From: Acerihabitans sp035013185 | GTDB taxonomy: Bacteria > Pseudomonadota > Gammaproteobacteria > Enterobacterales > Enterobacteriaceae | Direction of reading: 5' to 3' | Assembly: GCF_035013185.1 (NCBI RefSeq) | Contig: NZ_JAYGJO010000011.1 | Location: 100,587-164,586, forward strand | Length of the DNA: 64,000 nt | Shown: positions 1 to 8,075 of the stretch, in pieces | How the letters are laid out: each line of letters begins with the position of its first letter | Position numbering within the stretch: position 1 is the stretch's first letter | The notes under the pieces: model-generated | What the model saw: only the letters and a program-made list of their open reading frames with translations | Databases searched by the model: none | Told to the model about the DNA's origin: nothing | Program-made: the position numbers and the translations under genes

Positions 1-1
1 G

Positions 2-262
2 GAGAAAAAGGTGACCGTTGAGGAAGTGAACGCCGCCGTGAAAAAAACCACCGAAGGTAATGCCTCTTTCGGCTATACCGAGGAAGAGATTGTCTCTTCT
101 GATATCGTTGGCACCCACTTTGGCTCGGTGTTTGACGCCACCCAAACCGAGGTAAGTGAAGCCGGCGGTCTGCAGTTGGTGAAAACCGTCGCCTGGTATG
201 ATAACGAATACGGTTTTGTCACCCAGTTAGTGCGCGTATTGGATAAAGTCGCCGCCTATTAG
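2..262 (+). CDS. gap: glyceraldehyde-3-phosphate dehydrogenase, C-terminal part (cut by window edge)
   Basis: This is the last 86 codons of a gene that enters from the left edge; the frame is open from base 2. The segment DATQTE, then the stretch VAWYDNEYGFVTQLVR, is the conserved end of the catalytic domain of phosphorylating NAD-dependent GAPDH of glycolysis. The WYDNE and FVTQL pattern resembles the gapC/gapB-like branch, from memory of E. coli GapC, more than E. coli GapA, whose end reads SWYDNE.GYS. The catalytic cysteine lies outside the window, so the subtype is unsettled. A strong hairpin follows the stop. Confidence 0.9.
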   Translation, partial: EKKVTVEEVNAAVKKTTEGNASFGYTEEEIVSSDIVGTHFGSVFDATQTEVSEAGGLQLVKTVAWYDNEYGFVTQLVRVLDKVAAY

Positions 263-275
263 GACAATCCCAATC

Positions 276-310
276 CTGTCACATGGGCGCCAATGCCGTC
301 CATGTGACAG
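276..310 (+). terminator. hairpin terminator after gap
   Basis: A perfect 11-bp inverted repeat, CTGTCACATGG at 276-286 and CCATGTGACAG at 300-310, with a 13-base loop. It starts 14 bases after the gap stop. There is no clear T-run, so termination is inferred from position and stem strength. Confidence 0.6.
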
Positions 311-332
311 ATAGCGCCATGTCAAACTATAG

Positions 333-348
333 GGTGCTATATAGCACC
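333..348. terminator. palindrome at the 3' ends of gap and map
   Basis: A perfect 16-base palindrome, GGTGCTATATAGCACC, immediately downstream of the map-like stop on the minus strand and downstream of the first gap hairpin. It may act as a bidirectional terminator between the convergent genes; the role is inferred. Confidence 0.4.
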
Positions 349-353
349 ATCCA

Positions 354-1130
354 TTACACTGGGGTGACATCAGGCCAGGGAGTCAATACCTCAACACCCT
401 CGCCAGTGACCACCACCATATGTTCCCATTGGGCTGAGAGCGAGCGATCTTTGGTCACCACGGTCCATCCATCCTTCAGGGTTTTGGTTTGTGCTTGCCC
501 GGCGTTTAACATGGGTTCAATCGTAAACATCATGCCCGCTTTGAGTTTCAGCCCCTCGCCTCGATGACCATAGTGCAGCACCTGCGGAACATCATGATAA
601 ATCCGACCGATACCGTGACCACAATATTCGCGCACCACGCTATAACCCTCACGATGGGCCACCGATTGGATCGCATAACCGATATCACCCAGCGTGGCGC
701 CAGGCCGCACGCAGTTAATCCCGGCCCACATCGCCTCATAGGTAGTATCCACCAGGCGTTTGGCCCAGGGTGTGGGTTCCCCGACAAAATACATGCGGCT
801 GGTATCGCCATACCAGCCGTCTTTAATTAACGCCACGTCAATATTGACAATATCCCCTGCGTGTAATGCTTTATCCGAAGGGATGCCGTGGCATACCACC
901 TGGTTTACCGACGTACAGGTGGTTTTGGCATAACCGTGGTAACCGATATTGGCCGGTATAACACCTTGGACATCAACAATATGATGATAACAAATCCGGT
1001 CTAATTCATTGGTGGTCACCCCTGGCTTAACGTAGGCAGCAATCATAGCCAGGACTTCCGCGGCCAGCCTGCCAGCCTCCCGTGCCTGCGCTATTTCAGC
1101 GGGTGTTTTGGTGGATACACTGTGGTTCAT
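354..1130 (-). CDS. map: type I methionine aminopeptidase (second copy type)
   Basis: A 258-residue protein of the M24A family, which removes initiator methionine from nascent proteins in the cytoplasm and uses two metal ions. The family landmarks are in order: TTCTSVNQVVCHGIP, the metal-ligand segment NIDVALIKDGWYGDTSRM (both Asp), CGHGIG with the metal His, MMFTIEPM with the metal Glu, and WEHMVVV with the last Glu. The housekeeping map usually lies beside rpsB, so this copy, downstream of a ParD-like gene with an ATGA overlap at 1127-1130, is probably a paralogue. Coupling to a ribbon-helix-helix protein suggests joint regulation. Confidence 0.9.
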   Translation of the reverse strand: MNHSVSTKTPAEIAQAREAGRLAAEVLAMIAAYVKPGVTTNELDRICYHHIVDVQGVIPANIGYHGYAKTTCTSVNQVVCHGIPSDKALHAGDIVNIDVALIKDGWYGDTSRMYFVGEPTPWAKRLVDTTYEAMWAGINCVRPGATLGDIGYAIQSVAHREGYSVVREYCGHGIGRIYHDVPQVLHYGHRGEGLKLKAGMMFTIEPMLNAGQAQTKTLKDGWTVVTKDRSLSAQWEHMVVVTGEGVEVLTPWPDVTPV

Positions 1131-1393
1131 GAAGGTTCCTCTTGCGGATCGCGGGTTGGCAATGTCGGTTCAAGCGTTTCTAACGCGGCTGCGCGCGATA
1201 GGGTAATACCACCTGACTGCTCCAACTGAATCAATAGGCGGCAGATATCCTTATGCCCCAGTTCAGGGTGCAATTCGGCGAGCATGCCCACCCTAAGCCA
1301 GTGCTCAGCCTGGGCGTTTATCGATCGACACAACGCGCCGCTGGCGATGCGCAGACACTCATGAATGCCATCGGACACTTTTACGATACCCAT
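1127..1393 (-). CDS. ParD-like ribbon-helix-helix protein
   Basis: An 88-residue protein starting MGIVKVSD at 1393. The start has the purine-rich AAGG six bases upstream, so the earlier in-frame ATG at 1414 was not used. The N-terminal part, with RSINAQAEHWLRVGMLAE, matches the ParD_like family (PF11903) as I remember it: small DNA-binding antitoxin-type proteins. Its stop overlaps the start of the methionine aminopeptidase gene. No classical toxin gene is adjacent; the aminopeptidase takes the toxin's place. Function beyond DNA binding is unknown. Confidence 0.75.
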   Translation of the reverse strand: MGIVKVSDGIHECLRIASGALCRSINAQAEHWLRVGMLAELHPELGHKDICRLLIQLEQSGGITLSRAAALETLEPTLPTRDPQEEPS

Positions 1394-1629
1394 GATTGGC
1401 CTTATACGTTTCATATATGTTTCGTATATTACGCGACTCTTGGCTGGCGGCGTTTAGCAAAATATGCGGTTGGCAAAAAAGGTTTTTTTAATCAGCAAAG
1501 CACCGTAAAATTGATCGTTATGGGGACAAGCACGCTGACATAATCATTAAATACGCACATAAAAACCCACCGCTGCCGGCCTGATTGAGCTAGGATAACG
1601 GCCTCTAAGATTAAGAGAATGAGGGTGTA

Positions 1630-2343
1630 ATGGTAGGGCCATGGATAAATAGTGCAGCCATTATCTGCGGCGGGTTGCTAGGGATGTCTTTTGCCCGATA
1701 CGTTCCGCTGCGCTTGCGGGAGGGATTACCCGCGACCTTCGCGCTGGCATCTATTTCCATCGGTATCGTCATGGTAATCAAAGTACAAAATATGCCGGCG
1801 GTTATTTTTGCACTGATACTGGGAACCACCTTAGGCGAGTTACTTTCGCTGGAGCGCGGGGTGAAATGGCTGGCGGGTAACCTGCAGCACACGTTGTCTA
1901 GCGTGGTTAAAACCCGCAGTCCGTTGCCGCCGGCGGAATTTGCGCAAAATTTTACCGCCATGATTGTGCTGTTTTGCGCCAGTGGACTTGGCATCGTCGG
2001 GTCGTTAACCGAGGGTCTTAATGGCAATTATCAGTTGCTGTTGGTGAAATCTATGATGGACTTTTTTACCGCAATGATTTTTGCCATTTCCTTGGGCGGC
2101 CTGTTGGTGGTGGTCGCCATCCCGCAGTTACTAGTGCAAAGCGCGTTATTTGGGTTGGCAGTGTGGATAATGCCCTATATGGATCAGGGCGCGTTTGCCG
2201 ATTTTTCGGCCTGCGGCGGCATCATCATGATCGCGGTGGGGCTACGTATCGCGCAGATTAAAATATTTGCCGTAGTCAATTTTTTGCCAGCGTTGCTGTT
2301 TGTGGTGCCACTGTCTTACGGGTGGCGCGCATTGATGGGGTAG
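1630..2343 (+). CDS. yqgA: DUF554 membrane protein, YqgA-like
   Basis: A 237-residue, very hydrophobic inner-membrane protein starting MVGPWINSAAI. It resembles E. coli YqgA (about 235 residues) along its whole length, including the blocks ASISIGIVMVIK, MIVLFCASGLGI, KSMMDFFTAMIFA and VGLRIAQIKIFAVVNFLPALL. Roughly six to seven membrane segments are visible. The family is thought to be a transporter of unknown substrate; nothing here identifies the substrate. A GAGGG sequence eight bases before the ATG is a good ribosome binding site. It stands alone between two oppositely directed genes. Confidence 0.85.
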   Translation: MVGPWINSAAIICGGLLGMSFARYVPLRLREGLPATFALASISIGIVMVIKVQNMPAVIFALILGTTLGELLSLERGVKWLAGNLQHTLSSVVKTRSPLPPAEFAQNFTAMIVLFCASGLGIVGSLTEGLNGNYQLLLVKSMMDFFTAMIFAISLGGLLVVVAIPQLLVQSALFGLAVWIMPYMDQGAFADFSACGGIIMIAVGLRIAQIKIFAVVNFLPALLFVVPLSYGWRALMG

Positions 2344-2374
2344 CGATAAAACCTCTGGCGTTAGCGCAAAAAAA

Positions 2375-2971
2375 TCACTTATTACAGACCGCCGATACGT
2401 CGTTTAGATGCTCCTGCTGGTGGGTGAATATCACTTTATTCGATGTTGCGCGCCGGTTGAGGGTCAGCACAAAAACACTATCAAAATCATTCCCTGGCCA
2501 TGGGGGGATCTCATCTAGGTTGCCGCCTTCGGTCTTAACGATATTTTTCACCACCTTAACGAGATTTTTATGTTCCCAGGCGACAAAAACTACCGAATTC
2601 TGGTAGCTGTCACTTAATAACGCGGTTTGTAACCCTTGGATATCATCAGCATGATACTGAATATTGATCGGTAGCGAGAGCCGGATCGCCGTTGGTGTCA
2701 TGGTGGTCAAGGATCTTAGCGAACTGCCAGATTTTTTTTCCTTTGGTCCGGCGGCAAAAATGGCCTCGGGTTTACCATAACGCTCCATCAGCACGTCCGG
2801 TAGCGCCAGAGCGCGGTTTAATCCCTTGCAGGTCAATTGGCCGCTATCATTATCGGGTTTTTCGCCATGTCTGACAAAAACCAAGGTTTGATCCGCCAAT
2901 GCGCTCTGGGAACCCGCTAAGGTGACCGTCAGTACTAACCCTAATGCGACCTTTCGTATGCTATTTTCCAT
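2375..2971 (-). CDS. periplasmic histidine phosphatase family protein
   Basis: A 198-residue protein starting MENSIRK at 2971, chosen over the ATG at 3007 because GGGGA lies at the right distance. Residues 1-26 form a Sec signal peptide ending near SALA-DQ. The RHG signature follows at once (LVFVRHGEKP), with a second conserved His in WEHKNLV. This places it in the histidine phosphatase superfamily, exported form. The substrate is unknown; phosphosugar or LPS-core phosphate removal occurs in relatives such as Ais, but that is only an analogy. The gene lies 124 bases downstream of the oxidase gene and need not belong to its operon. Confidence 0.75.
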   Translation of the reverse strand: MENSIRKVALGLVLTVTLAGSQSALADQTLVFVRHGEKPDNDSGQLTCKGLNRALALPDVLMERYGKPEAIFAAGPKEKKSGSSLRSLTTMTPTAIRLSLPINIQYHADDIQGLQTALLSDSYQNSVVFVAWEHKNLVKVVKNIVKTEGGNLDEIPPWPGNDFDSVFVLTLNRRATSNKVIFTHQQEHLNDVSAVCNK

Positions 2972-3095
2972 ATGTTCCCCAAAAAAACCACCGCCTGCTT
3001 GCATCAACCGCCAGTGGAGGCAACTGACCGGTTACGCGCCGTACCACCATGGACCGGGGGGGTGGCGCAACCTTCATTACCCGCCCCACCGGTAT

Positions 3096-4646
3096 TCAGG
3101 ACCAAAAATCAGCGGCAAATGATTCCGCCATCGCCAGCAGTGCGGCGTGAATCGGACCGGAGGTGATGCACGGGATGGCTGACGCATCCACTATCCATAC
3201 ATTATCCACACCGTGCACTTTTAGCCGCCCATCGACCACGGACGTCGCAGCGTCGCGCCCCATTTGGCAGGTGCCGACCGGATGATGGTGCGTGATCGCC
3301 GCACGCGCGATAAAGTGATTCAGTTGTGCGTCATCCTTTATCTCCACACCCGGCAAATATTCCGTTTCCCGCCATTCCTTCAGCGCCCGGCCGCCCCCGA
3401 TGGCCCGTGCTAATGTTAAGGCACGCACAAAGGCCTGCCGGTCGTGCTCACTGTGCAAATAAGCCGGATCAATAAAGGGTGTCGCCCGCGAATCGGCCGA
3501 GACGATCGCCAGACGTCCTCGGCTGGTGGGATGTGTCACCCCAAATAGCAGGGTAAACGCGCTGCCCGGTGCCGGTGAGATAAACCCTTCGGCTACCGAG
3601 GCGGCCGCCACACACCCCAACACCACGTCCGGTGGACCTTGTTCGACCGTTGGATCGGTGGAATTCAGGTACATCAGCGATTCCGAATGTTGTAATCGGG
3701 TCGGCGGCACCGGCCGACGGGCGGTATAAACATTGCCCGCGCCCAAGAGATGATCGTGGAGATTTTCACCGACCCACGGCAACCCGTGACGACAGTTGAC
3801 CCCTGCAGCCTGCAGTGTGGTTGCCGGCCCAATACCCGATCGCATTAACAGTAATGGCGAAGCAATCGCACCGGCGCACAGAATAATCCGTTCAGCGGTA
3901 AACCGTTTCATCCGCCCGTCATGCTGGGTGTTGACCGCCGTCACCCGGCCTGCGGTCAAACTCAAGGTTTCTACCATCACACCGGTGAATAACCTGAGAT
4001 TATCGCGTGATAGTGCCGGTGTCAGCCAAGCATCGGCAGTACTGACACGTCGTCCGTGGCGAATGGTCAATGAATTGGCTGCTACACCGTTAAGTTGCCA
4101 ACCGTTATGATCCCCACGATACGGCACACCGAAATCCAGCCCCGCCTGCATATACGCCCGTACCACCGGACTGAGTTCATCTTGTGGTAACCAAACGGGC
4201 ATCGGGCCGCTATCGCCGTGAATGTCCGAGGCACCGCCCGAGAAACTCTCACTGCGAATAAAATAAGGCAGCAAATTGCGATAGTGCCAACGGGCGTCGC
4301 CCGTTGCCTCTACCCAGGGTGCGAAATCATCCGGATGGCCACGAACATGGGCCATGGCATGCAGGCAACTGGAGCCACCAACGATTTTTCCTCGTGGCCA
4401 AGGGTGGACACGATTGGCGGTACCGGCTTGGGCCGCGGTAACAAACTGCCAATCATAGTCTCGCCCTTGAATAAACGGCCACTGCTCAGGGCGAGCAATA
4501 TCCGGATCACGCGGCGGTTCTCCCGCTTCCAACACCCCCACCCGACACGCGGGATCGGCTGAAAGGCGCGCGGCGAGCACGCTGCCCGTTGACCCTGCGC
4601 CAATAATCAACACATCAAAATGGGTGACTTCCGGTTGTTCGGGCAT
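3096..4646 (-). CDS. pyridoxine 4-oxidase-like GMC flavoprotein
   Basis: A 516-residue GMC oxidoreductase. It has the FAD-binding GAGSTG at residues 16-21, the family block PRGKIVGGSS, and the active-site segment THHHPVGTCQMG with His453 and His455. In most GMC enzymes the second catalytic residue is Asn or His; here the aligned position is Pro498 (SGPIHA). An H-x-H pair plus Pro in that place is the published feature of Mesorhizobium loti pyridoxine 4-oxidase (His460, His462, Pro504), which makes pyridoxal and H2O2 from pyridoxine. The adjacent aminotransferase supports this. Start 4646 has GGTGAG upstream. It is 32 bases downstream of its GntR regulator, probably in one transcript. A choline dehydrogenase-like role is the alternative. 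Confidence 0.8.
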   Translation of the reverse strand: MPEQPEVTHFDVLIIGAGSTGSVLAARLSADPACRVGVLEAGEPPRDPDIARPEQWPFIQGRDYDWQFVTAAQAGTANRVHPWPRGKIVGGSSCLHAMAHVRGHPDDFAPWVEATGDARWHYRNLLPYFIRSESFSGGASDIHGDSGPMPVWLPQDELSPVVRAYMQAGLDFGVPYRGDHNGWQLNGVAANSLTIRHGRRVSTADAWLTPALSRDNLRLFTGVMVETLSLTAGRVTAVNTQHDGRMKRFTAERIILCAGAIASPLLLMRSGIGPATTLQAAGVNCRHGLPWVGENLHDHLLGAGNVYTARRPVPPTRLQHSESLMYLNSTDPTVEQGPPDVVLGCVAAASVAEGFISPAPGSAFTLLFGVTHPTSRGRLAIVSADSRATPFIDPAYLHSEHDRQAFVRALTLARAIGGGRALKEWRETEYLPGVEIKDDAQLNHFIARAAITHHHPVGTCQMGRDAATSVVDGRLKVHGVDNVWIVDASAIPCITSGPIHAALLAMAESFAADFWS

Positions 4647-4678
4647 GTGTCTCACCAACTCCTCGACTCAGGTTAATG

Positions 4679-5509
4679 TCAGGCAAAATCCTTCATTACC
4701 GGTGCAAAACCTAACCGGCTCATAATTTTACGCTGTACGACCGCCAGGTGTTCCCACATGGCGCGTTCAGCCGTATCGGGATCACGGCTGGCGATGGCCG
4801 TGGCAATCTGGCAATGCTCTGCATCACGCTGGGCAACACGTTCCGGTGAGGTTTCCTGGTCGCTTTCGGAAAAACGTAGACGGCTGTCAGTTGCTACCTG
4901 ATTAAGCAACACATACAGTTCGGTCGCCAGACTATTGCGCGAACCGGCGGCAACCGCCTTATGAAATACCTGATCGGCCATACTCGGTGTCAAGTGATCC
5001 GGTGTGGTGGCGGCCCGCTGAATCTGTGCAATTTCCTCAGGTGAAGCGCGCAGCGCCGCCAACCTCGCCAATGCCGGTTCCAGCAGCATACGCATCTCCA
5101 TAACCTCTAGGGGATTGGTTGACCCCACCAAATCACTGCCGATCACCGAGGTGGTCGGCGGTACCACGGGTTCAGAAACCCCCGCCGGTGTGCCGCCTGC
5201 ATGCGCGGTTGGGGACACGGCCGGTTTGCGCAGCGCACGTCGGCCGATCTGCGCTGGGGCCAGTTCGCCTCGGTCACGCATTTTCTGCAAAGATTGCCGC
5301 AACGTATGTCGCTTGATGTTCAGCTTCTCGGCAATAACCCGCTCCGGCAGCATTTGTCCCTTCTCGTCGATCAGCTGTTTCAACTGGGAAATGATCGCCT
5401 CGGTTTTATCCAGCCGCTGATGTTTCGCCACTGAATTGTGTTTTGCACGGGCCGACGAGCCCGCTGATTTCACGCGGCCTGTTATGGTCATCTTGTCCGT
5501 TGTAGACAT
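4679..5509 (-). CDS. GntR/FCD family transcriptional regulator of the pyridine island
   Basis: A 276-residue regulator. Residues 1-30 are a basic leader, a GntR winged helix follows (LPERVIAEKLNIKRHTLRQSLQKMRDRGEL, about 54-83), then a low-complexity Pro/Thr/Ala linker at about 93-125, and an FCD ligand domain. The FCD domain keeps ligand-type residues in DQVFHKAVAAGSRN and AEHCQIATAI. FCD domains bind small carboxylic acids through a metal. It is divergent from the aminotransferase gene and precedes the oxidase gene. The repeat TTGGTTG-N6-TTGGTTG in the divergent promoter, also present before the hpaB-like operon, is its likely operator. The ATG at 5509 has AAGGT upstream. Confidence 0.85.
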   Translation of the reverse strand: MSTTDKMTITGRVKSAGSSARAKHNSVAKHQRLDKTEAIISQLKQLIDEKGQMLPERVIAEKLNIKRHTLRQSLQKMRDRGELAPAQIGRRALRKPAVSPTAHAGGTPAGVSEPVVPPTTSVIGSDLVGSTNPLEVMEMRMLLEPALARLAALRASPEEIAQIQRAATTPDHLTPSMADQVFHKAVAAGSRNSLATELYVLLNQVATDSRLRFSESDQETSPERVAQRDAEHCQIATAIASRDPDTAERAMWEHLAVVQRKIMSRLGFAPVMKDFA

Positions 5510-5615
5510 GGTTGTACCTTTTGTTTAGCGAACAGCACCCGATGAGCCCCTGCCGCGACGCCGGCTAAAGGCGCCGACAATCGTCAGATTCTACTCTGAA
5601 ATTCCGACAAGATAA

Positions 5616-5649
5616 AACCAATAAATTATTTGGTTGATATTTTTGGTTG
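5616..5649. promoter_or_regulatory. putative GntR operator, divergent promoter
   Basis: Two direct copies of TTGGTTG at 5630-5636 and 5643-5649, 13 bases apart, with an inverted AACCAA at 5616-5621. They sit between gntR and the aminotransferase gene. The same TTGGTTG-N6-TTGGTTG arrangement occurs upstream of the hpaB-like operon at 14709-14728. Regulator assignment is inferred. Confidence 0.6.
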
Positions 5650-5720
5650 TGAATTCTAGTATCGACTCACACGATCTGCTTTGCCACCTGTCCGGTGGCC
5701 TATTTTTCATCGAGAATGCC

Positions 5721-6914
5721 ATGACCGCACCTATCCTGACCGAGGCTATTTTTACCCTGACCACCGGCCCGGTGAACGCCTATCCGGACGTTATGCGCGC
5801 ACTATCAATGCCGATTATGTACGATTATGATCCCTACTTTCTTCAGCATTATCAGCATGTTTGCCAGAAAGTGCACAGCATCATGCATACGCAAGAAATG
5901 CCGCTGATCCTGCATGGCGAACCGGTCCTGGGACTGGAAGCCGCAGCGGCCAGCCTGATCGGCCGTGACGATGTAGTGCTTAACCTGGTATCGGGGGTCT
6001 ACGGCGCGGGTTTTGGCGAATGGGCGCGGCGCTATTGTAAGGAGCTGCTTGAGATCCGGGTACCTTATGATCAGGTGGTTGATGCCACAATGGTTGAGGA
6101 AATATTACGCCTGCGGCCCGATATCGGCATCGTCTGCGTTTGCCATCACGACACCCCTTCCGGCACACTCAATCCGGTGGTGGAGATTGGCCATGTGGTG
6201 CAACAACATGGCGCACTGTTTCTGGTGGATGCGGTATCGTCGTTTGGTGGCATGCCGATAACCCCGGCGATGGCCCATGCGGATGTGTTTGTCACGGGTC
6301 CAAATAAGTGTTTGGGCTGCCCGCCGTCCCTGAGCCTGGTTGCGGTGAACCACGCGGCCTGGGAAAAAATTGCCAGCAACCCCAGCGCACCCAGAGACTC
6401 AATTCTTAGTCTATTGGATTGGCGTTACGCCTGGCAGTGCGACCACCCCTTCCCGTTTACCCCCTCAGTGGCGGAGATCAATGGACTGAACGCGGCATTG
6501 GATCGCTATTTGGCCGAAGGTGAAACCCAGGTGTGGGCGCGCCATGCTTTAACCGCACAAGCCTGTCGTGCCGGGCTCAAGGCCATGGGATTGTCGCTGT
6601 GGGCGGCGGACGAGGCGTTTGCCTCCCCCACGGCGACCGCAGTTAACGTCCCGCCGGGTATCGATGAGGCGCAATTACGTGCTACGGCACGCGCGCGTTT
6701 TGGTGTGGTATTTTCCGCCGGCAAAGGTGAAACACTGGGTAAGTTGACCCGTATCGGACATATGGGGCCAACGGCACAACCGATGTATGCGGTGCTGGCA
6801 TTGGCGGCTTACGGCGGTGCCGTAAACGCGTTATCGACCACTCAGCTCGATATCGGTGCCGGGATTGCGGCAGCGATGGCGATCATTGGCAGCGACAGAA
6901 CGCCGGTGGTTTGA
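5721..6914 (+). CDS. ppat: pyridoxamine-pyruvate aminotransferase
   Basis: A 397-residue fold-type I, class V aminotransferase. It matches Mesorhizobium loti PPAT almost throughout as I recall that sequence: TTGPVNAYP, LHGEPVLGLEAAAASLI, CHHDTPSGT, DAVSSFGGM, VTGPNKCLG with Lys196 (M. loti Lys197), FPFTPSV and GKLTRIGHMGPTAQP. PPAT converts pyridoxamine plus pyruvate to pyridoxal plus alanine, and Lys197 binds pyridoxal as substrate. The ATG at 5721 aligns with the family N-terminus; the earlier ATG at 5634 lies inside the operator repeat. The gene is divergent from gntR and the pyridoxine oxidase. Both enzymes therefore feed pyridoxal. Confidence 0.9.
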   Translation: MTAPILTEAIFTLTTGPVNAYPDVMRALSMPIMYDYDPYFLQHYQHVCQKVHSIMHTQEMPLILHGEPVLGLEAAAASLIGRDDVVLNLVSGVYGAGFGEWARRYCKELLEIRVPYDQVVDATMVEEILRLRPDIGIVCVCHHDTPSGTLNPVVEIGHVVQQHGALFLVDAVSSFGGMPITPAMAHADVFVTGPNKCLGCPPSLSLVAVNHAAWEKIASNPSAPRDSILSLLDWRYAWQCDHPFPFTPSVAEINGLNAALDRYLAEGETQVWARHALTAQACRAGLKAMGLSLWAADEAFASPTATAVNVPPGIDEAQLRATARARFGVVFSAGKGETLGKLTRIGHMGPTAQPMYAVLALAAYGGAVNALSTTQLDIGAGIAAAMAIIGSDRTPVV

Positions 6915-6957
6915 TCCGGAACCCGATCGACGCCGCAACATGGTGTAAAAACTCATC

Positions 6958-6977
6958 GTCCCCCTTGTCCGGGGGAC
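6958..6977. terminator. hairpin between convergent genes
   Basis: A perfect 7-bp GC-rich stem, GTCCCCC at 6958-6964 and GGGGGAC at 6971-6977, with a 6-base loop. It lies between the 3' ends of the aminotransferase and the NicX-like gene, so it could end transcription from both sides. There is no T-run. Confidence 0.5.
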
Positions 6978-6986
6978 CTGTGTCGC

Positions 6987-8030
6987 TTAACGTTGATCGT
7001 CGGCCATCACTTTACCTCGCTGGGTCATGGCCACGCCGTCAAGGGACAGCGAGCAATTGCGCAGGGGAATATCGAGATGGCATGGCGTATCGCGCAGACC
7101 ACCGGCCTCGGTATTCGGGCCGCTGGAAAACAGAAAATTGCCTGCAAAAGCACGAGCATCCATGCCAATAGTGGCCTCTTTGTCATACAGGCCAAGGGTC
7201 GTCCAATGCGCACGGGTCATCAAACCCCATCCCACATGCGCCATGGCGTACGCTTGAGGATCGTTAAACGAGTCAATAAATTCACGCATAAATTCTGCAT
7301 CGTATCCACCATCAATGCGTCGGATATATCCCTCCTCTATGGTTAAGGTCACCGGGCTGCGCAGATAGCGTTTGAAAGGTAAAATAATGTCGCCGGTATC
7401 CATCACAATACGTCCTTGCGAGGTTTTCTCGTTGGGCCAGGTCGCAACAAAGCAACTGGGCCAGTGATCCCATTTGCCCGGCAGGTCTGAGAATCCATGC
7501 TGAGTCAATACCGGATACTCACCCAATTCGCAGTGAAAATCGGTTCCCGCGTCGGAAACGACCGTCATACGCCGCGCCTGTTTAAGGCAGGCCGTCGCCG
7601 CCAGTGCCCGCAACTTGTCCGCTCGGGTCGGCAGCAGGCGCAGCAGGATTTCCGGGGGTTCCACTGCCAGTAACATCCGGGCGCCGGTTTTCAAAATCTG
7701 CTCCTGCTCGGGGGAGAACAACAACATCATGGTGTCAATAATCAGATCACTGCTTTTTAATGCTGCCAGCGCCACCCGATTGGTCTCCAGGGCGGTTTTA
7801 CCGACAAAACCAGACTTGTCGCGGCTCAGGGCCTTTTCACCGTTCATCGGTGCCAGCGCCAGCAAGGTCAGTATCGCCCCCATCTGGCTACAGGCGATCT
7901 GACAGGTGGCAACCACCTGAGGATGCGAATCATCACTGGTCAGGATGGTCACCTGTTCCCCAACGCGCAGATTGCACAGGGTTAATACCTCTTTCCAGCC
8001 CGCAACCAGATCGCTATTGCTCACGGCCAT
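6987..8030 (-). CDS. NicX-like 2,5-dihydroxypyridine-type ring-cleaving dioxygenase
   Basis: A 347-residue protein that closely follows Pseudomonas NicX (350 residues), an Fe(II) dioxygenase on an M29-aminopeptidase-like fold that opens 2,5-dihydroxypyridine to N-formylmaleamate. With the start at MAVSNSDL the iron ligands fall on His265, His318 and Asp320 (AHVGWG and CHLD), the same numbers as in NicX. Shared blocks include DTMMLLFSPEQEQILKTG, LLAVEPPE, KWDHWPS and DIILPFK. It is the last gene of the seven-gene operon. Generic annotation as an M29 leucyl aminopeptidase would miss this. The natural substrate may be a substituted dihydroxypyridine. Confidence 0.85.
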   Translation of the reverse strand: MAVSNSDLVAGWKEVLTLCNLRVGEQVTILTSDDSHPQVVATCQIACSQMGAILTLLALAPMNGEKALSRDKSGFVGKTALETNRVALAALKSSDLIIDTMMLLFSPEQEQILKTGARMLLAVEPPEILLRLLPTRADKLRALAATACLKQARRMTVVSDAGTDFHCELGEYPVLTQHGFSDLPGKWDHWPSCFVATWPNEKTSQGRIVMDTGDIILPFKRYLRSPVTLTIEEGYIRRIDGGYDAEFMREFIDSFNDPQAYAMAHVGWGLMTRAHWTTLGLYDKEATIGMDARAFAGNFLFSSGPNTEAGGLRDTPCHLDIPLRNCSLSLDGVAMTQRGKVMADDQR

Positions 8031-8075
8031 AATCATCTTCTCCAAGGTTAAGGGTGTTCGGCGGTAGCTGAAGAC

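Noticed and set aside
6987..8045. Annotation as M29 leucyl aminopeptidase
   Set aside because: The His265/His318/Asp320 set and whole-length similarity follow NicX, not the metallopeptidase active site.
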